From Platerodrilus igneus (taxonomy: Eukaryota > Arthropoda > Insecta > Coleoptera > Lycidae), in NCBI GenBank assembly GCA_036346225.1, contig JARFIW010001215.1, forward strand, positions 6,586,501 to 6,650,500: 64,000 nucleotides of DNA. The letters run 5' to 3'. This document shows, in pieces, positions 46,388 through 57,329 of the stretch. Under the pieces are notes generated by a model. That model did not search any database. It had not been told where the DNA came from and worked only from the letters and a program-made list of their open reading frames with translations. The first letter of the stretch is position 1; the number at the start of each line of letters is the position of its first letter. The translations under genes were made by a program, and so were the position numbers.

Positions 46388-47840
46388 TGTCAAGAAGGGG
46401 GTGGGCTTATAAAATGTTTTCAATAGGGCTTTGAAACGATTTGCTATAATGGGGATATATTTGTGGGTTTGTTAGGGTATTTTGTTTCAGGTATTTTGGT
46501 TTAAAAATGAACAACTATTCCACGTTTATAAATTTATAAAGCTTTTGAAACTGCATTGCATTCAACAACGTATACCGGCCATAGACCAGGCTAAGCTAGT
46601 TGATAAGTTTGCATTGTATACGTATTTTAATTGTTATGGTTGCACGTATATGAAATTTAATTTGGAGTTAGCGTTTTCAGAACCTTTTGAATGTAAAAAC
46701 AAATATCAAAATTGTGTGGTATACTGCACACTTTTAAAATTTTAAGGAGTTAAGTGATACTCCTGAAAAATTTGTAAATGAAGTTCAGTTTGAATATGTT
46801 TTAACAATTAAAGAATGGTTATGTAATGGCAGGACGTTTACCGAATGAGACATAAATGTCTGTTACGTATAATTTAAAAGTTGAACCATCGAAGTTGTTA
46901 GCTATTTTCAATATTGTAAAAAGTTCAATATACATAAATCACTGGATTATCAAACCATCTAGAAAATGAATGTATCTAGAGAAAAGAACTGTATTATTAA
47001 TCAATTATTAATAATTATAAATTGCATAGTGTGCGTAGAGATAGTTGTTATGGCAACGGAAACAAAGGAAGACGGGTTTTATTTATAAGGGACTTCAAAT
47101 TTGTATTACTGATAAATAGACGCGTTTTTGTACTGTTCAGAGTTTTGGTTTTATTTAAAAAGTTACGAGTAAATTTTGAAAGTCAAGTTATACCTGGAGG
47201 TAGCAACTAGTGAAAAGAAGGAGATTCAGTGGTACTGGAATGCAGTAAAGTAAAGCTTAAGGTAGCAGTTTTGTGGCGAAGAAAAAGTAATTAGAAGAGG
47301 GAGTGCTGGTCTGTACCGTTATCGTTTTGAAGAGGAAAGAATAGTAGAATTTGAGTTACCTGAGTATTTGTATAACATAAAATTTGTAGAAATATTAGTC
47401 GTTTTATAGTCTGGAGATTACCAGTTGCTCGAGTTACTTATTATTTTCAGGAGGTGCCTGCAGTTGGTCACTTGGCTTCAGGATGGCTGGAAGGCGGCGC
47501 CTGTATCTGGATTCCAGGTATTAGTATTTAATATCTACGCAGTGCTTTAATCAAATTTAAAAAGTGGAACTAGTGTTTTGGGATACTTTTGGCTTTTAAA
47601 ATTATTTTGAAAACTTCTTGGATATTTGTTTGGGTGTCTAGTTGAGAGGGGTTTGCCTAGGACGGACCCACCCTAGGTAGATTCCGCTACGTGGTTGACG
47701 GCCCTGTGAAATATATAAGTGCAGCAGCCGTGTTAAATATTTAATGATAAATTGTGTAGCATAACTCAACAAGACTATAAAGTAAGACAAGGAGTGACAG
47801 ATAGATATACTAGACCTATCACTCATAAGGTAGGATCACA
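46386..47840. other. No recognisable gene; unassigned 88-codon frame at 46482-46745 (+)
   Basis: The frame at 46482-46745 encodes a peptide rich in aromatic and cysteine residues (YTYFNCYGCTYMKFN) without a domain I know. Frames at about 47275-47410 give GLYRYRFEEERIVEFELPEY. These could be traces of one decayed coding sequence. Nothing more can be supported. Confidence 0.3.
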
Positions 47841-47845
47841 GTATA

Positions 47846-47910
<65 letters not shown>
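47841..47910. repeat. (TA)n microsatellite
   Basis: TA run with a short impure start (GTATAATATATATAATAT). Confidence 0.9.
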
Positions 47911-47912
<2 letters not shown>

Positions 47913-48020
47913 CTACACACTCTTCTCCTTTAGCCTGATATTTAATTTCGCCAACCTTCAAATATGTGTAGCTATCAAAATCTCGTGGAACATGAAATAA
48001 AAAGAATATTTCCTTTTAAA

Positions 48021-48100
48021 GGCGCCGACTAGCTCAAACGGTTATTTTCCACGTAGCATGTATGACCATCACCTCAGGTCGAGGTTCTAGGTTCTACTCT
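48021..48100 (+). other. Weak tRNA-like segment (possible SINE head)
   Basis: Begins GGCGCCGACTAGCTCAAACG, with a box-A-like TAGCTCAAACGGTTA, and later GGTCGAGGTTCTAGG, a poor box B. The spacing fits a tRNA-derived head, but I could not fold it into a full cloverleaf and there is no second copy in the window. Confidence 0.3.
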
Positions 48101-49070
48101 ATTATCTGTATCTACCAAAATAATGTGATGTACCAATTTATCAGTCAAATTTTATATCACACACAAAAATTATAAACCTTTTTTTATTTTTTTTACTATG
48201 ATTAAATATTTACCGAATCTTAATAAAGTCTAGGTGTATTTCCAGGTAATTTCTACAAATGGAGACGACGATGTGCTCTCCAAGAAGTTCCTGCAATTTC
48301 AAAGCGTTTTAATAACCAATATTTTAAATTTGAAAAATTACTATGATCTGCAAATTAATGACAGAACTACTTGGTGACCTTTTCAGATGTTACAAACTGT
48401 AGCCAAAAGGTATACTAGAATTTTGAAAAACAAACTTGTTTCTACATCTAACATATATTATGCACAAACTATAATTTAGTTTTCAACTCAAATGTCAAAA
48501 TAATAATAATTAAAATGTCAAAAACTCATACGTCCCTTCTTCACTATTGTAACTTCCAAAAAACTATCTTTCACCATTTACTTTGTTGCAGCTCTCACCT
48601 AGCACCATTCCATGAAAGTCTTCTCATTACCAGGAACCATGCCATCATATCCTTTTGCCACACTTCTATATTCTCTTAGGTAAAATCAGTATTACCTTAT
48701 GTCAACTTCAAAATAAAATCAAAACTCCTTAAAATTCAAAATCATCAAATCTACTTTTATTCATATTCATTTCAAATATTATCAACATTAAATCAAATTA
48801 GATCTTGTACAAAAATCTTGTCAAACATAAACATTAATTCTAAAATTAGAATTAGTACCTTTCATCAAAAAATTATTTTTATCAATCAATCCAATCAACA
48901 TAACATCACCTTGGTTACCATAATAATCACAGCCTACCTTAATATTAAACATTTTAAATATTACATCAGACCACACAAAATAATAAATAACATTTTTAAA
49001 TCCCCAAATTTTGATACAGTCTTAATAAACCAAAATTCAAAGGAAATTCTCCTCCCCACCCCTTATCACC
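48101..49070. other. No recognisable gene
   Basis: AT-rich sequence rich in AAATC/ATCAA words; the + frame at 48818-49156 runs into a TA microsatellite and has no motif. Confidence 0.45.
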
Positions 49071-49073
49071 ATT

Positions 49074-49075
<2 letters not shown>

Positions 49076-49117
<42 letters not shown>
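49076..49117. repeat. (TA)n microsatellite
   Basis: Short TA run; another begins 222 bp further on, beyond the tRNA-like segment. Confidence 0.9.
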
Positions 49118-49121
<4 letters not shown>

Positions 49122-49268
49122 TTTTAGGTAATTTTTTTTTACACAAGGTAAGTTGATAAATACTAATGCATTACAATTCATAAGATGAAATAATAATTTT
49201 GACTTTTATGCAAAGCCCAAATGATCATTTCAAATCGAGCTAGTAATTGAAAGAAGGAAAATATAAGG

Positions 49269-49337
49269 TCTTGGAAAGGATTTGAACCTGCATATCAGTT
49301 TTGCCTGAACTGTGCGTTTACCAATTACGCCACCAAG

Positions 49338-49338
<1 letters not shown>
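49269..49338 (-). tRNA. tRNA-like sequence, probably a SINE head or tRNA pseudogene
   Basis: The 70-nt minus-strand segment folds as a tRNA. The acceptor pairs TCTTGG with CCAAGA, the D stem pairs GCGT with ACGC around AATTGGTAA, the anticodon stem pairs CAGTT with AACTG around a 7-base loop CAGGCAA, and box B is a perfect GGTTCAAATCC. The T stem is weak. The loop has A instead of the invariant U33. The central triplet would be GGC. It touches a TA microsatellite on its 5' side. A functional gene is unlikely; a SINE or retropseudogene is more so. Confidence 0.45.

Positions 49339-49389
<51 letters not shown>
49339..49389. repeat. (TA)n microsatellite
   Basis: TA run directly beside the tRNA-like segment. 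Confidence 0.9.
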
Positions 49390-49390
<1 letters not shown>

Positions 49391-50719
49391 CTATGCACTC
49401 CTCTAGAAACTGGAATTACCGAGCCCCGACGTTGGGCTGTCATATAAATATTGCTATGATACTCTCACAATTACTCGTGCGCCATCGTTTGAGCGGCCAT
49501 ATAAATAATGCTATGAACTAAACAGGAATTATCATGTTTCGACCTTGTGCCGACCAATAACAAAACTTTGATGTGATAACGCCTTCTCGATATCAATGGC
49601 GTATTCTACTTGACTCCTTCTCTCTTTTTAAATTATCAAATTACACTCCCATAAATTTTATCATTTGACCTCGACTAGCTTTTATTTTGAATTATAAAAT
49701 GAAGTTAATTCAATTCCATATAATGAAAACAAATATTATGTACAGGTTTTGTAAATTATTTAAAATACACTTTTCAATAAATTAATGTTGTAAATCTTAT
49801 TTATCTCAAAAATCATGTTTTTTAATCAATCTAAAGTCACCAAAAAACCTACTGTTTTTATAAAAAGAAACCCGGAACGTTCAAAACCCCTTTATCATAT
49901 AACGCACTTTCTACGTATGCAAGTTCATTGTTGACTCCGTCACATTAATTCATATTAAGCAAATTCAAATATTCAATATTTAAATTCAAATAGAAAAAAA
50001 TTGTCTTAAAACTAAAAAAATCTAACCTGGTCTGTTTTCTTCGTTATTTCCTCCTTGCAACCAAAATTATCGACACATCAACTAGTATTTTCCATGCATT
50101 ATACCATCCATTTGGATCAAAATTATTCTCCACCAATTCAGAATTATTAAATACCCATTCGAAATATTGTCTATTCACATGCTTGAATTGTTGCATTTAA
50201 ATTATTGCCATCACCCTCTGGATTATTATTATTAAACTTAGAATCATTATCTCCCTCGAATTATTGTCGTTGCATTTAGACATGACTTTTTCTCACCAGC
50301 CTCAGAATATCATTTATTCTCCCCGGACTCAGACTATTATTCTCCACGGACTCAGAATATCATGATTTTTCTCCCCAGACTTAGAGTACCATCTATTCTC
50401 CCCGGACTCAGAGCCCTATTATTATTATGTTTTAGTTTAAATAAATTCCCCAAAATCTACTTACGTTTAATCGGCAATCGTAATTTTCATCTTCGTCGCA
50501 CTTAAACAATTTTCACTTTTAAATTATTCTTACGTGTTGCACTTAGGTTTAAAGTGACGCACCTGGGCCTTTGTTGAGTTGAAAACTGAGTTCGTTATCC
50601 TGGTCGCTGTTAATATATGCTTGATATCTCACTTCATCTGTGGGCATGGCTTACAAGCCCGTCGCTAATTTTAACCAATCAAGTCTTTGCATTTAAACGA
50701 TATCATTATTGGCAGTTTT
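49390..50719. other. No gene recognised; probable decayed Gypsy 5' part
   Basis: Contains GAGCCCCGACGTTGGGCTGT at about 49420, resembling the primer-binding region next to the LTR at 44641 (GCCCCGCGTTGGGTTTGCCA), and then AT-rich sequence up to the readable Gypsy pol. No gag or protease frame could be recovered. Confidence 0.4.
50285..50412. repeat. Short tandem repeat, units of about 25-30 bp
   Basis: Several imperfect units of TTCTCCCCGGACTCAGAATA with variants (TTCTCCACGGACTCAGAATA, TTCTCCCCAGACTTAGAGTA), five or so in a row. Confidence 0.7.
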
Positions 50720-51595
50720 GATTTTAGTAATAATGTACAAAAAGTAGTGAAGATTCTCGACATATTAAGCGAGTGTGGTTTAAGCATCAAGAAAGAAAAA
50801 TGTAGTTTTTAAATCATCCATTGTTTACTTGGTTTACCAAATAGATGGCGAGGGGCTGCATAAAACCAAAGATAAAGTGGATGCAATAATTCACGCTCCG
50901 AATCCAACTAACCATGCCCAGTTAAAATCCACGCTTGGGCTTATTACAATAGACTTTTACCAAACAGTTCCATGTTATTGCAACCCATTTATAATTTATT
51001 AAAAAAAGATGCAAAGTTTTCCTGGAATAATGATTGCGAACAAACATATCAACAGGTGAAAAATATTTTAAGTGCAGCAAGCACACTGGCACATAATAAT
51101 AGTCCACTATCCATTAATTTTGATGTGGATGTTGGTGAATATAGCATAGGGGCGGTCATATCTCATATTATGCCCAATGGGGAAAAGAAACCCATCGCAT
51201 ATGCATCAAAAACATTAAACGATAGTCAAAAAGTTTACTCTCAAATTGACCGCGAGGGTTTGGCTACTGTTTTCGGAATACAAAAATTTAGTCAATATTT
51301 ATATGGCTGTAAGTTTTGTTTAATTACGGATCATAAACCGCTTGTGGCCATTTTCGGTTCAAAAAAGAATTTGCCGATTATGGCAGCTAATCAACTTCAA
51401 CGATGGGCTTTATTATTATCTTCATATAATTATGATATAAAATATGTCGCCTCAAATAAAAACAATGCCGACTATTTTTCACGGTTACCATTAAATGTTT
51501 TTCAAAAAAATTTTGAAAATTCATGTATTAAGTATGTCGAGGAAAATACTTACATACTCATCGACTGTGAGAAAAAAAGAAGGAAACCTCGTTAG
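50720..51595 (+). pseudogene. Gypsy pol: RT thumb/connection and RNase H
   Basis: From about 50740 the text reads VVKILDILSECGLSIKKEKC (end of RT, broken by stops). From 50972 an unbroken stretch runs to 51595 with LQPIYNLLKKDAKFSWNNDC, INFDVDVGEYSIGAVISH (first RNase H Asp), PIAYASKTLND, YSQIDREGLATVFGIQKF (catalytic Glu), YLYGCKFCLITDHKPL (Asp) and ADYFSRLPL. All RNase H acidic residues are visible. The frame ends at 51595 and integrase follows in another frame. Confidence 0.9.
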
Positions 51596-51599
51596 ACCC

Positions 51600-52223
51600 A
51601 GTCTTAAAGCAGGTTGGTGCTTCTATTAAAAAGGGTTGGCCTGAAAAGGTCAATTCACAATTTAAACCTTATTTTCTACATAAAGATAATCTGGTTATGA
51701 AGGGAGGATGCATATTATTTGGTTATAGAGTAGTTATTCTGAATTCGTTGAAAGAAAATATTTTAAATGAATTGCATGCTTCTCACATGGGAATTGTAAA
51801 AATCAAAAGTTTAGCTCGCTCATTTGTTTGGTGGCCACAAATGAGTGTTGACATTGAAGCTAAAGTTAAGTCCTGTGAGGCATGTTTAAAATATCGTCAA
51901 AGTTCCGCTAATGCCCCCCTAATAAATTGGCAATATCCAGATCACCCTTGGAAACGAGTACACATGGATATCCTTGGTCCGCTATATGGGAGATATATAT
52001 TGATAGTAGTTGATTCCTATAGTAAATGGCCCGAAGTCTTGATTATAAACAGTTTATATAGTAAAACAATTATAAAGGTTTTACGCGAAATTTTTGCTCG
52101 GTGTGGTTTACCCAAAACAGTAGTAATAGATAATGCATCAAATTTTGTTTCCCAAGAAATGATTACTTTTTTTCACATAATGATATTGGTTTTAAAACAG
52201 TAACCCCCCCCCCAATCACCCAT
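51600..52223 (+). pseudogene. Gypsy integrase: zinc-binding domain and core, first half
   Basis: The zinc-binding domain is intact in pattern (LHASHMG..., FVWWPQM, CEACLK at about 51770-51895). The core follows: WKRVHMDILGPLYGRYILIV (first Asp), DSYSKWPEV, then GLPKTVVIDNASNFVS (second Asp). The frame ends at 52203 just after a run of C bases. The text in another frame reaches a PSSNG motif at about 52230, where the SINE is inserted. The catalytic Glu comes after the SINE. Confidence 0.9.
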
Positions 52224-52237
52224 CGTCTAATGGGACA

Positions 52238-52540
52238 CTACATTTGATTTTCCAATGCTCCACCCGAAGGTACTACATTGGCCAGGAGGCGAGTTTTTTG
52301 TTGCCTGGAAATTTAGAATTTTGCCGAACCCTTGCCGTTCCAGGCAAGGTAGGGATCTTTAACGTGCATGACAACACTCACACACGGGACCTCCATTTAA
52401 TCTCTCATCCGAACGAGGACGTAATTTTTTGTGAAAAATGCTCACCTGTCATTTTTCAAGCAGTCGACTGTGTCGGGATTTGAACCCAGGACCTTGGGAT
52501 CCGTAGTCTTACGCTTACTACATTGATCCACGGCGACGCC
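52238..52540 (-). mobile_element. tRNA-derived SINE, full-length copy, 14-bp target duplication
   Basis: 303 bp between CGTCTAATGGGACA at 52224-52237 and 52541-52554. The head is on the minus strand at 52540-52465 (GCCGTGGATCAATGTAGTAA, and CTGGGTTCAAATCCCG as box B). The body has ACGTTAAAGATCCCTACCTT and the same tail (AAATCAAATGTAGTG) as the copy at 34244. The long duplication shows LINE-type target-primed insertion into an older Gypsy integrase. Confidence 0.9.
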
Positions 52541-52554
52541 CGTCTAATGGGACA

Positions 52555-52800
52555 GCAGAAAATTCAGTAAAAACTGTTAAATACGCGATTTTAAAAGCCT
52601 GCTATCACCTCAAAAACATATTAAATAGATTTTTATTGGATTACAGAAACACAGCGCACTGTACAACCAATTGTGCACCTGCCAGGTTAATGTTTGGATG
52701 ATTACTGCGAAATCGGTTAAATTTACTTTCTGCCCAAAAATATAGTTATGTAGATATACAAGAAAATAAAACCTTAAGACAAATGGTTGAATGCATGTAG
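52555..52800 (+). pseudogene. Gypsy integrase core, second half
   Basis: Directly after the target duplication the text has the catalytic Glu in AENSVKTVKYA, then FLLDYRNTAHCTTNCAPARL and MFG, the usual end of the integrase core. It is the continuation of 51600-52223. Sequence at 52801-53060 is not recognisable integrase and may be another insertion. Confidence 0.85.
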
Positions 52801-53008
52801 TGCGGCATTTTCAGTGCTACTTTCTCGCGGAATTATGAATTGTATGCGCAATACACCAAGATGATTTGGGTATGTTCGAAAAACGAGAAGAGGCGAATGA
52901 AAAACGATGGTTGTGAAAGAGGCAGTCGGACAGAGGGAAGCGACCGTACAGTATTGAATTTGTATGAAAAATAATAAATGGGAGATATATGTAATTCTTT
53001 GCTAGTTT

Positions 53009-53377
53009 TTGAACGTTGAAAAATTTCACAGTAATAAAATAAAACAGATCTATAGTTTGTTTCTTTTAGTAAAAAGACGAACCTCTACACGCAAGCAAGC
53101 GGATCAAAGGAAATATTATAATAAAGAGAAGGAAAGGGTATTTAAGCTTAATGATCAGGTAGTGGTTAGGGATTACCGATGTGTTAACAAGCCAGCTTGG
53201 ATTAAAACAAAAATTGTTAAAATATTAGGCCCTCGTACCAACTTAGTTTTTGTGCCAAAATTAAATAAACAGTGGCGTAAACATGTAAATCAAATCATTG
53301 AGTATTTATTTATTTATCAACTTATAGTATCTACAGAGAAACTCCAAATGATACAAATTGTTAATTGTTATTATTGA
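53009..53377 (+). pseudogene. Gypsy integrase C-terminal domain
   Basis: Contains DQRKYYNKEKERVFKLNDQV, VVRDYR and KIVKILGPRTNLVF then WRKHVNQII. This is the Gypsy integrase C-terminal pattern (F-x-x-G-D-x-V-x-V-R... L-G-x-R...W-x-R-H-x-N-Q), with Asn for the usual Gly before Asp. The readable integrase part begins at about 53075. Confidence 0.8.
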
Positions 53378-53434
53378 CACGTTGGTGATAGAGTAGGGGA
53401 TTCAGGTAATAATAGCAACACAGAGACTATAAAC

Positions 53435-53650
53435 ATGAATGCGGAACGACAAGAAATAGTGAATCCTAGTGCGGTTGACAGTATGGCTGGAACGCATCAA
53501 GTATCGGCTGTTTCTGACCCCAATTTAGGTGTAGACGATTTAGATCTTAGTTATACACCTCTATCAGATTCTGAAAATAATAAAAGTCCGTCGGTTTTGT
53601 TTAAACGCAAGCGTAATAAACCTAAACGATATGCGGACGAGTTTTGTTAA
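53435..53650 (+). pseudogene. Gypsy pol C-terminal tail
   Basis: 72-codon frame, polar and acidic, ending in RKRNKPKRYADEFC. A basic R-K-P-x-R-Y/F near the stop is how many Gypsy pol proteins end. It is likely the last part of the pol above, after a short gap. Confidence 0.55.
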
Positions 53651-53849
53651 CCACTGACGATGATATCTATTTATTTTCAGAATAGTGAAAGGTGTTGTAA
53701 TGTACTTAATTAAGATGTAATTCAAGGATAATGATTTGTTTAATTTTATTATCAAGGTACTCTTTATTAATGATGTTATTGACATATGATGATTATTTTG
53801 TACATATTTAACACATATAATAAACAGTATATAACGAGCTTGCGTTTAC

Positions 53850-54115
53850 TCTGGACCGCCCCAGACGAATTATACAGAATTAGAGCAGGAACGTAGGGAA
53901 GTAAATATTAGGAAAAGGGTGCGACAGGGATGTGTCTTCTCCTCGTTAATTATTAACTTGTACATCGAAGAGACAATGAATACTGTCAAATGCAGGAAGA
54001 CATTTGGAATTACTATGCAGGGACAAAAGATTGATATGCTTAGATTTGCGATGATATAGCGGTATTAGCATCTAGCAAAGAAGAGTTAGAAATGGTTCTA
54101 AAGAGCAAATATTGT
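53850..54115 (+). pseudogene. LINE reverse transcriptase fragment (different family)
   Basis: Reads RKRVRQGCVFSSLIINLYIE and then MLRFA and DDIAVLASSKEELEMVLKS in neighbouring frames, i.e. the RT motif around QG and the F-A-D-D box with a base missing at about 54048. It differs in style from the other LINEs here (VRQGC, not VPQGS), so it belongs to another clade. Confidence 0.7.
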
Positions 54116-54188
54116 AACAAATCTATTCTGTTATGGGAAGTAGACCCAACAATTCATTGCAAATTAAGATCAAAAAATAGCTATCGGT

Positions 54189-54480
54189 TTGTCCAAATGT
54201 TATTATCAAATCACTCGAACATCATACAGTGCTACAGGTGTATGGGTTTTCATCATCACGAGCAATTGTAAAGAGGAGGTATGCTGTGCCAATTGTTCAC
54301 AAAACATAACTATAAGAGTTGTGAAAGTAATGATTGCAATATGCATTAACTGTAGTAAAGCCAATAAAAACTAAAAGCTTAATCATAAAATCAACCATAA
54401 GGCAACCATTCCAAGTGTCCTTGTTACGTAAAACAATTAGAAAAACTCAGTGCAAAAACAGATTCTGGCCCAAAATAGCA
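54189..54480 (+). pseudogene. LINE ORF1 zinc-knuckle fragment
   Basis: Across two frames the strand encodes QCYRCMGFHHH, EEVCCANCSQNHNYKSC and CINCSKANKN: a set of CCHC-type knuckles as found near the end of LINE ORF1 (gag-like) proteins, which bind element RNA. It precedes the endonuclease of the same strand by about 60 bp, so it likely belongs to the LINE at 54541-59937. Confidence 0.65.
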
Positions 54481-54540
54481 ATCACAGCAACTTTATAATT
54501 ATCTAGAAATTTGTCACATCCATGTTCGATCGCTCATTCC

Positions 54541-56644
54541 AAAATTCGACTGCAACAAACCAATGGGTATACTACTAGCAGGCGATTTAAGTCTACCAAA
54601 ACTAATATGGAATATTACTCCATCATGCTCAAGTGATCAAATACGAGTGAACAATTTACTATCAAATGGATTAGTTCAAATTGTCCCAGACCCTACAAGA
54701 AGCAACAATCTATTAGATATAATCTTAATCAATCCGCTAGTCGATATGTACTCTTGTGAGGTGTTGGACTATTTTGGCGATCACCGACCAGTACATGTGG
54801 TTATAGAAGGGATTGCTCCAAAAAAATCCACAAAAAAACTATTTTTTGCTATAAAAAGGCTGACAAATGTAGCATACAGGAACATATGTACACACAATAT
54901 AATGGATGGGCCTCACAGACAGGTACTACTAATCAGTACTGGGACACTTTTAAAGCGCTACTGCATAGTTGCTTACAGTTCATACCTACACGATCTCTAC
55001 CTACTAATCCCGATCCAATTTACTATACGCATGAAGTTCGTGTACTGAAAAAGCAGTGTAGACGTCACTACAAGTTTCGTAACAAGTCAACAGCCCATAA
55101 AGCAGAATTTAAAACACTAAAAAAGAAATTGCTTGAAGCAAAAATGAAAGCCTTGCATGACTTTATGACCCATTTAACAGCCGTTAATGCATATTCCAAC
55201 AAGTGAAATTTGTTTAATAAGTACATAAAATCATGCAGAGCCACAAACACATCTATTCCTGAAATGAAAGATAAAGGGTCCGACATTTTAACTATCTTAA
55301 GCAATACCTTTAAAGAAGTCTACAATACAGATCCTCAACATGCCAGTAGAGCTGTGATAAGGAATAAAGCATCTATAAATGTATTTCATTTTAGCGCCAA
55401 AGATATTCGCCTGGCTCTTGGTAAAATGAATCAACACACTAAGGGACCAGAGTGCATCTCTAGTCAACTAATTTTGCTATGCGGTAATACAATTGTACCA
55501 TACCTGAACCTTCTTTTTAACATGTGCATTAATAATAATGATATACCACATGATTGGCTAAGAGCTAATATCATACCTATACATAAAAATGGATCAAAAA
55601 CTAACCCTGCAAACTACAGGCCAATTAGCATTACGTGTGTTATTTGTCGTTTATTTGAGATTATCTTGAATAAATATATCATGAAAGTCCTAAATCATTC
55701 TAATTATCTACATGCACTACAACTTGGCTTTCGACCAGGTTACTCATGTGAATATGCACTTGCCTGTTTCATTCAAGATATTGCTGAAAACATCGACAAT
55801 GGAGTTAAAGTTGATGCCATTTTTTTAGATATATCGAAGGCTTTCGACAAAGTTCCCCATAAGCTGTTGGTTGAAGCTCTTATGAGAATGAATTTAGACA
55901 GTCGCATTGTGAAGTGGATAGCCACATACTTATCAAATAGAACACGACAGGTATTGGTTAATCAACAACTCTCAGAACCTGTAGCAGTTCTCTCAGGAGT
56001 TCCCCAAGGGAGTGTGCTAGGCCCAACTCTGTTCCTCATCTTCATCAATCAATGCACAGTTGGAAAAAAGTCAACCTTTATACTATTTGCTGACGACATT
56101 GTTATATATAGACCAATTAAAAGCCAAGTAGACATGGAAGTTCTACAAACTGACCTACATGAATTTGTCCATTGGACTCATGTTAATAATATGACTATCA
56201 ACACAGCTAAAACTGTTTGGATTTCCTTTGGCTCAAATGTAGTCGATCATCGGTACCGCCTTGGAAATAATATCATAAATCCCTCAGACAGCTGTAAATA
56301 TCTTGGCATTATCATAAGCAAGGACCTAAGATGGACTGAACACATTCTTGCAGTGGTCTCCAAAGCGTTTACATCTAGTCATGTTTTGCCTACGTAAAGC
56401 TCCTCCTTCGGCAAGAGGCCATGCATATTTGACGTTAATCCGTCCAATTTTAGAATACTGTGCTATAATATGGAACCCCCAAATACAGTATTTAACAAAC
56501 AAGTTAAACTCTGTTCAGCGTCGTGCTGCAAGATATGTGTTTTGTGCAATTTCGACAGCGAATCAGTGTGACTGAATTAGTCAACGAGATAAAATGGGAC
56601 TCTCTTACAAGTAGGCATAATAAACGTACTCTTATGGTTATGTA
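54541..56644 (+). pseudogene. LINE ORF2: endonuclease end, reverse transcriptase, C-terminal start
   Basis: From 54541 the second half of an APE endonuclease: LLAGDLSLPKLIWN (normally GDFN), NNLLDIILI and YFGDHRPVHV (SDH position reads GDH). RT follows in 55210-56397 with HKNGSKTNPANYRPISI, FLDISKAFDKVPHKLL (Asp), LSGVPQGSVLGPTLF and LFADDIVIYR (Asp pair at 56086). The C-terminal part (PILEYCAIIWNP) continues in other frames to 56644, where the hAT element interrupts. The first half of the endonuclease is absent. Breaks occur near 55050-55205 and at 56397. Confidence 0.85.
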
Positions 56645-56658
56645 TAGTGCATACAATA

Positions 56659-56693
56659 CCGGGATTCCGGGATCCCGAATACCGGAATCCCGG
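56659..56693. repeat. Subterminal inverted repeat of the hAT element
   Basis: Perfect 12-bp arms CCGGGATTCCGG and CCGGAATCCCGG around an 11-nt spacer. Related palindromes (AATACCGGTATT) lie near the right end at 59571-59595. Such arrays are binding places for hAT BED domains; here inferred. Confidence 0.75.
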
Positions 56694-57329
56694 ACGATTT
56701 TTGTCCGTTATTAAAAACCGGTATATATGTAAAAATACTGGTATTTTGGTATTACATTAGTTGATAAAAATTGAATTTATGTACAATATAAATCTAATTT
56801 AAAATAATATTAATTAATTACAAGAATTTTTTTTGAAGATAAACAAACAATTTCATTGTATTAAAATCTATATCAGGCACATTTATTACACATTCCGAGC
56901 CGAGTATGGCACCATCGAGAAGCGGCGGTGTCGGCAATATAAAGCGATTGTTTATGTTCTACGTCTACTATCCAATGAATAGGTCTCGTTTATACAAATA
57001 CATAAAGTGTGTAACACAAAAATTATTAAATAGTTTAGATTAGATTGTTTAATATTGCAAATCAGCTGTAGTGTTTACAAGTAAAAACTATATTTTATAT
57101 TTTCAATTTTATTTTTCATTCAGTTGTGTCTTGTGGTGTGTGGATTATGTGCACTTGTTTTCTGGTTTTATTTCTAATAATTGAAAATTATATAACGGTA
57201 TTTAAATACTGGTTAATCCATATGAATTATATGATACGGTAAGTTTATATTTGTATTAATGTAAGTTAGAGTGTAATTAATTTACAAATACTAAAATTAA
57301 TAGGCATGAACTGCTATGCCCCCTGAAAG

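Noticed and set aside
47042..47055. RFX X-box (GTTGTTATGGCAAC) as a cilia-gene promoter
   Set aside because: The degenerate consensus is also matched at about 11455 and 12045 in this window, and no ciliary gene is nearby.
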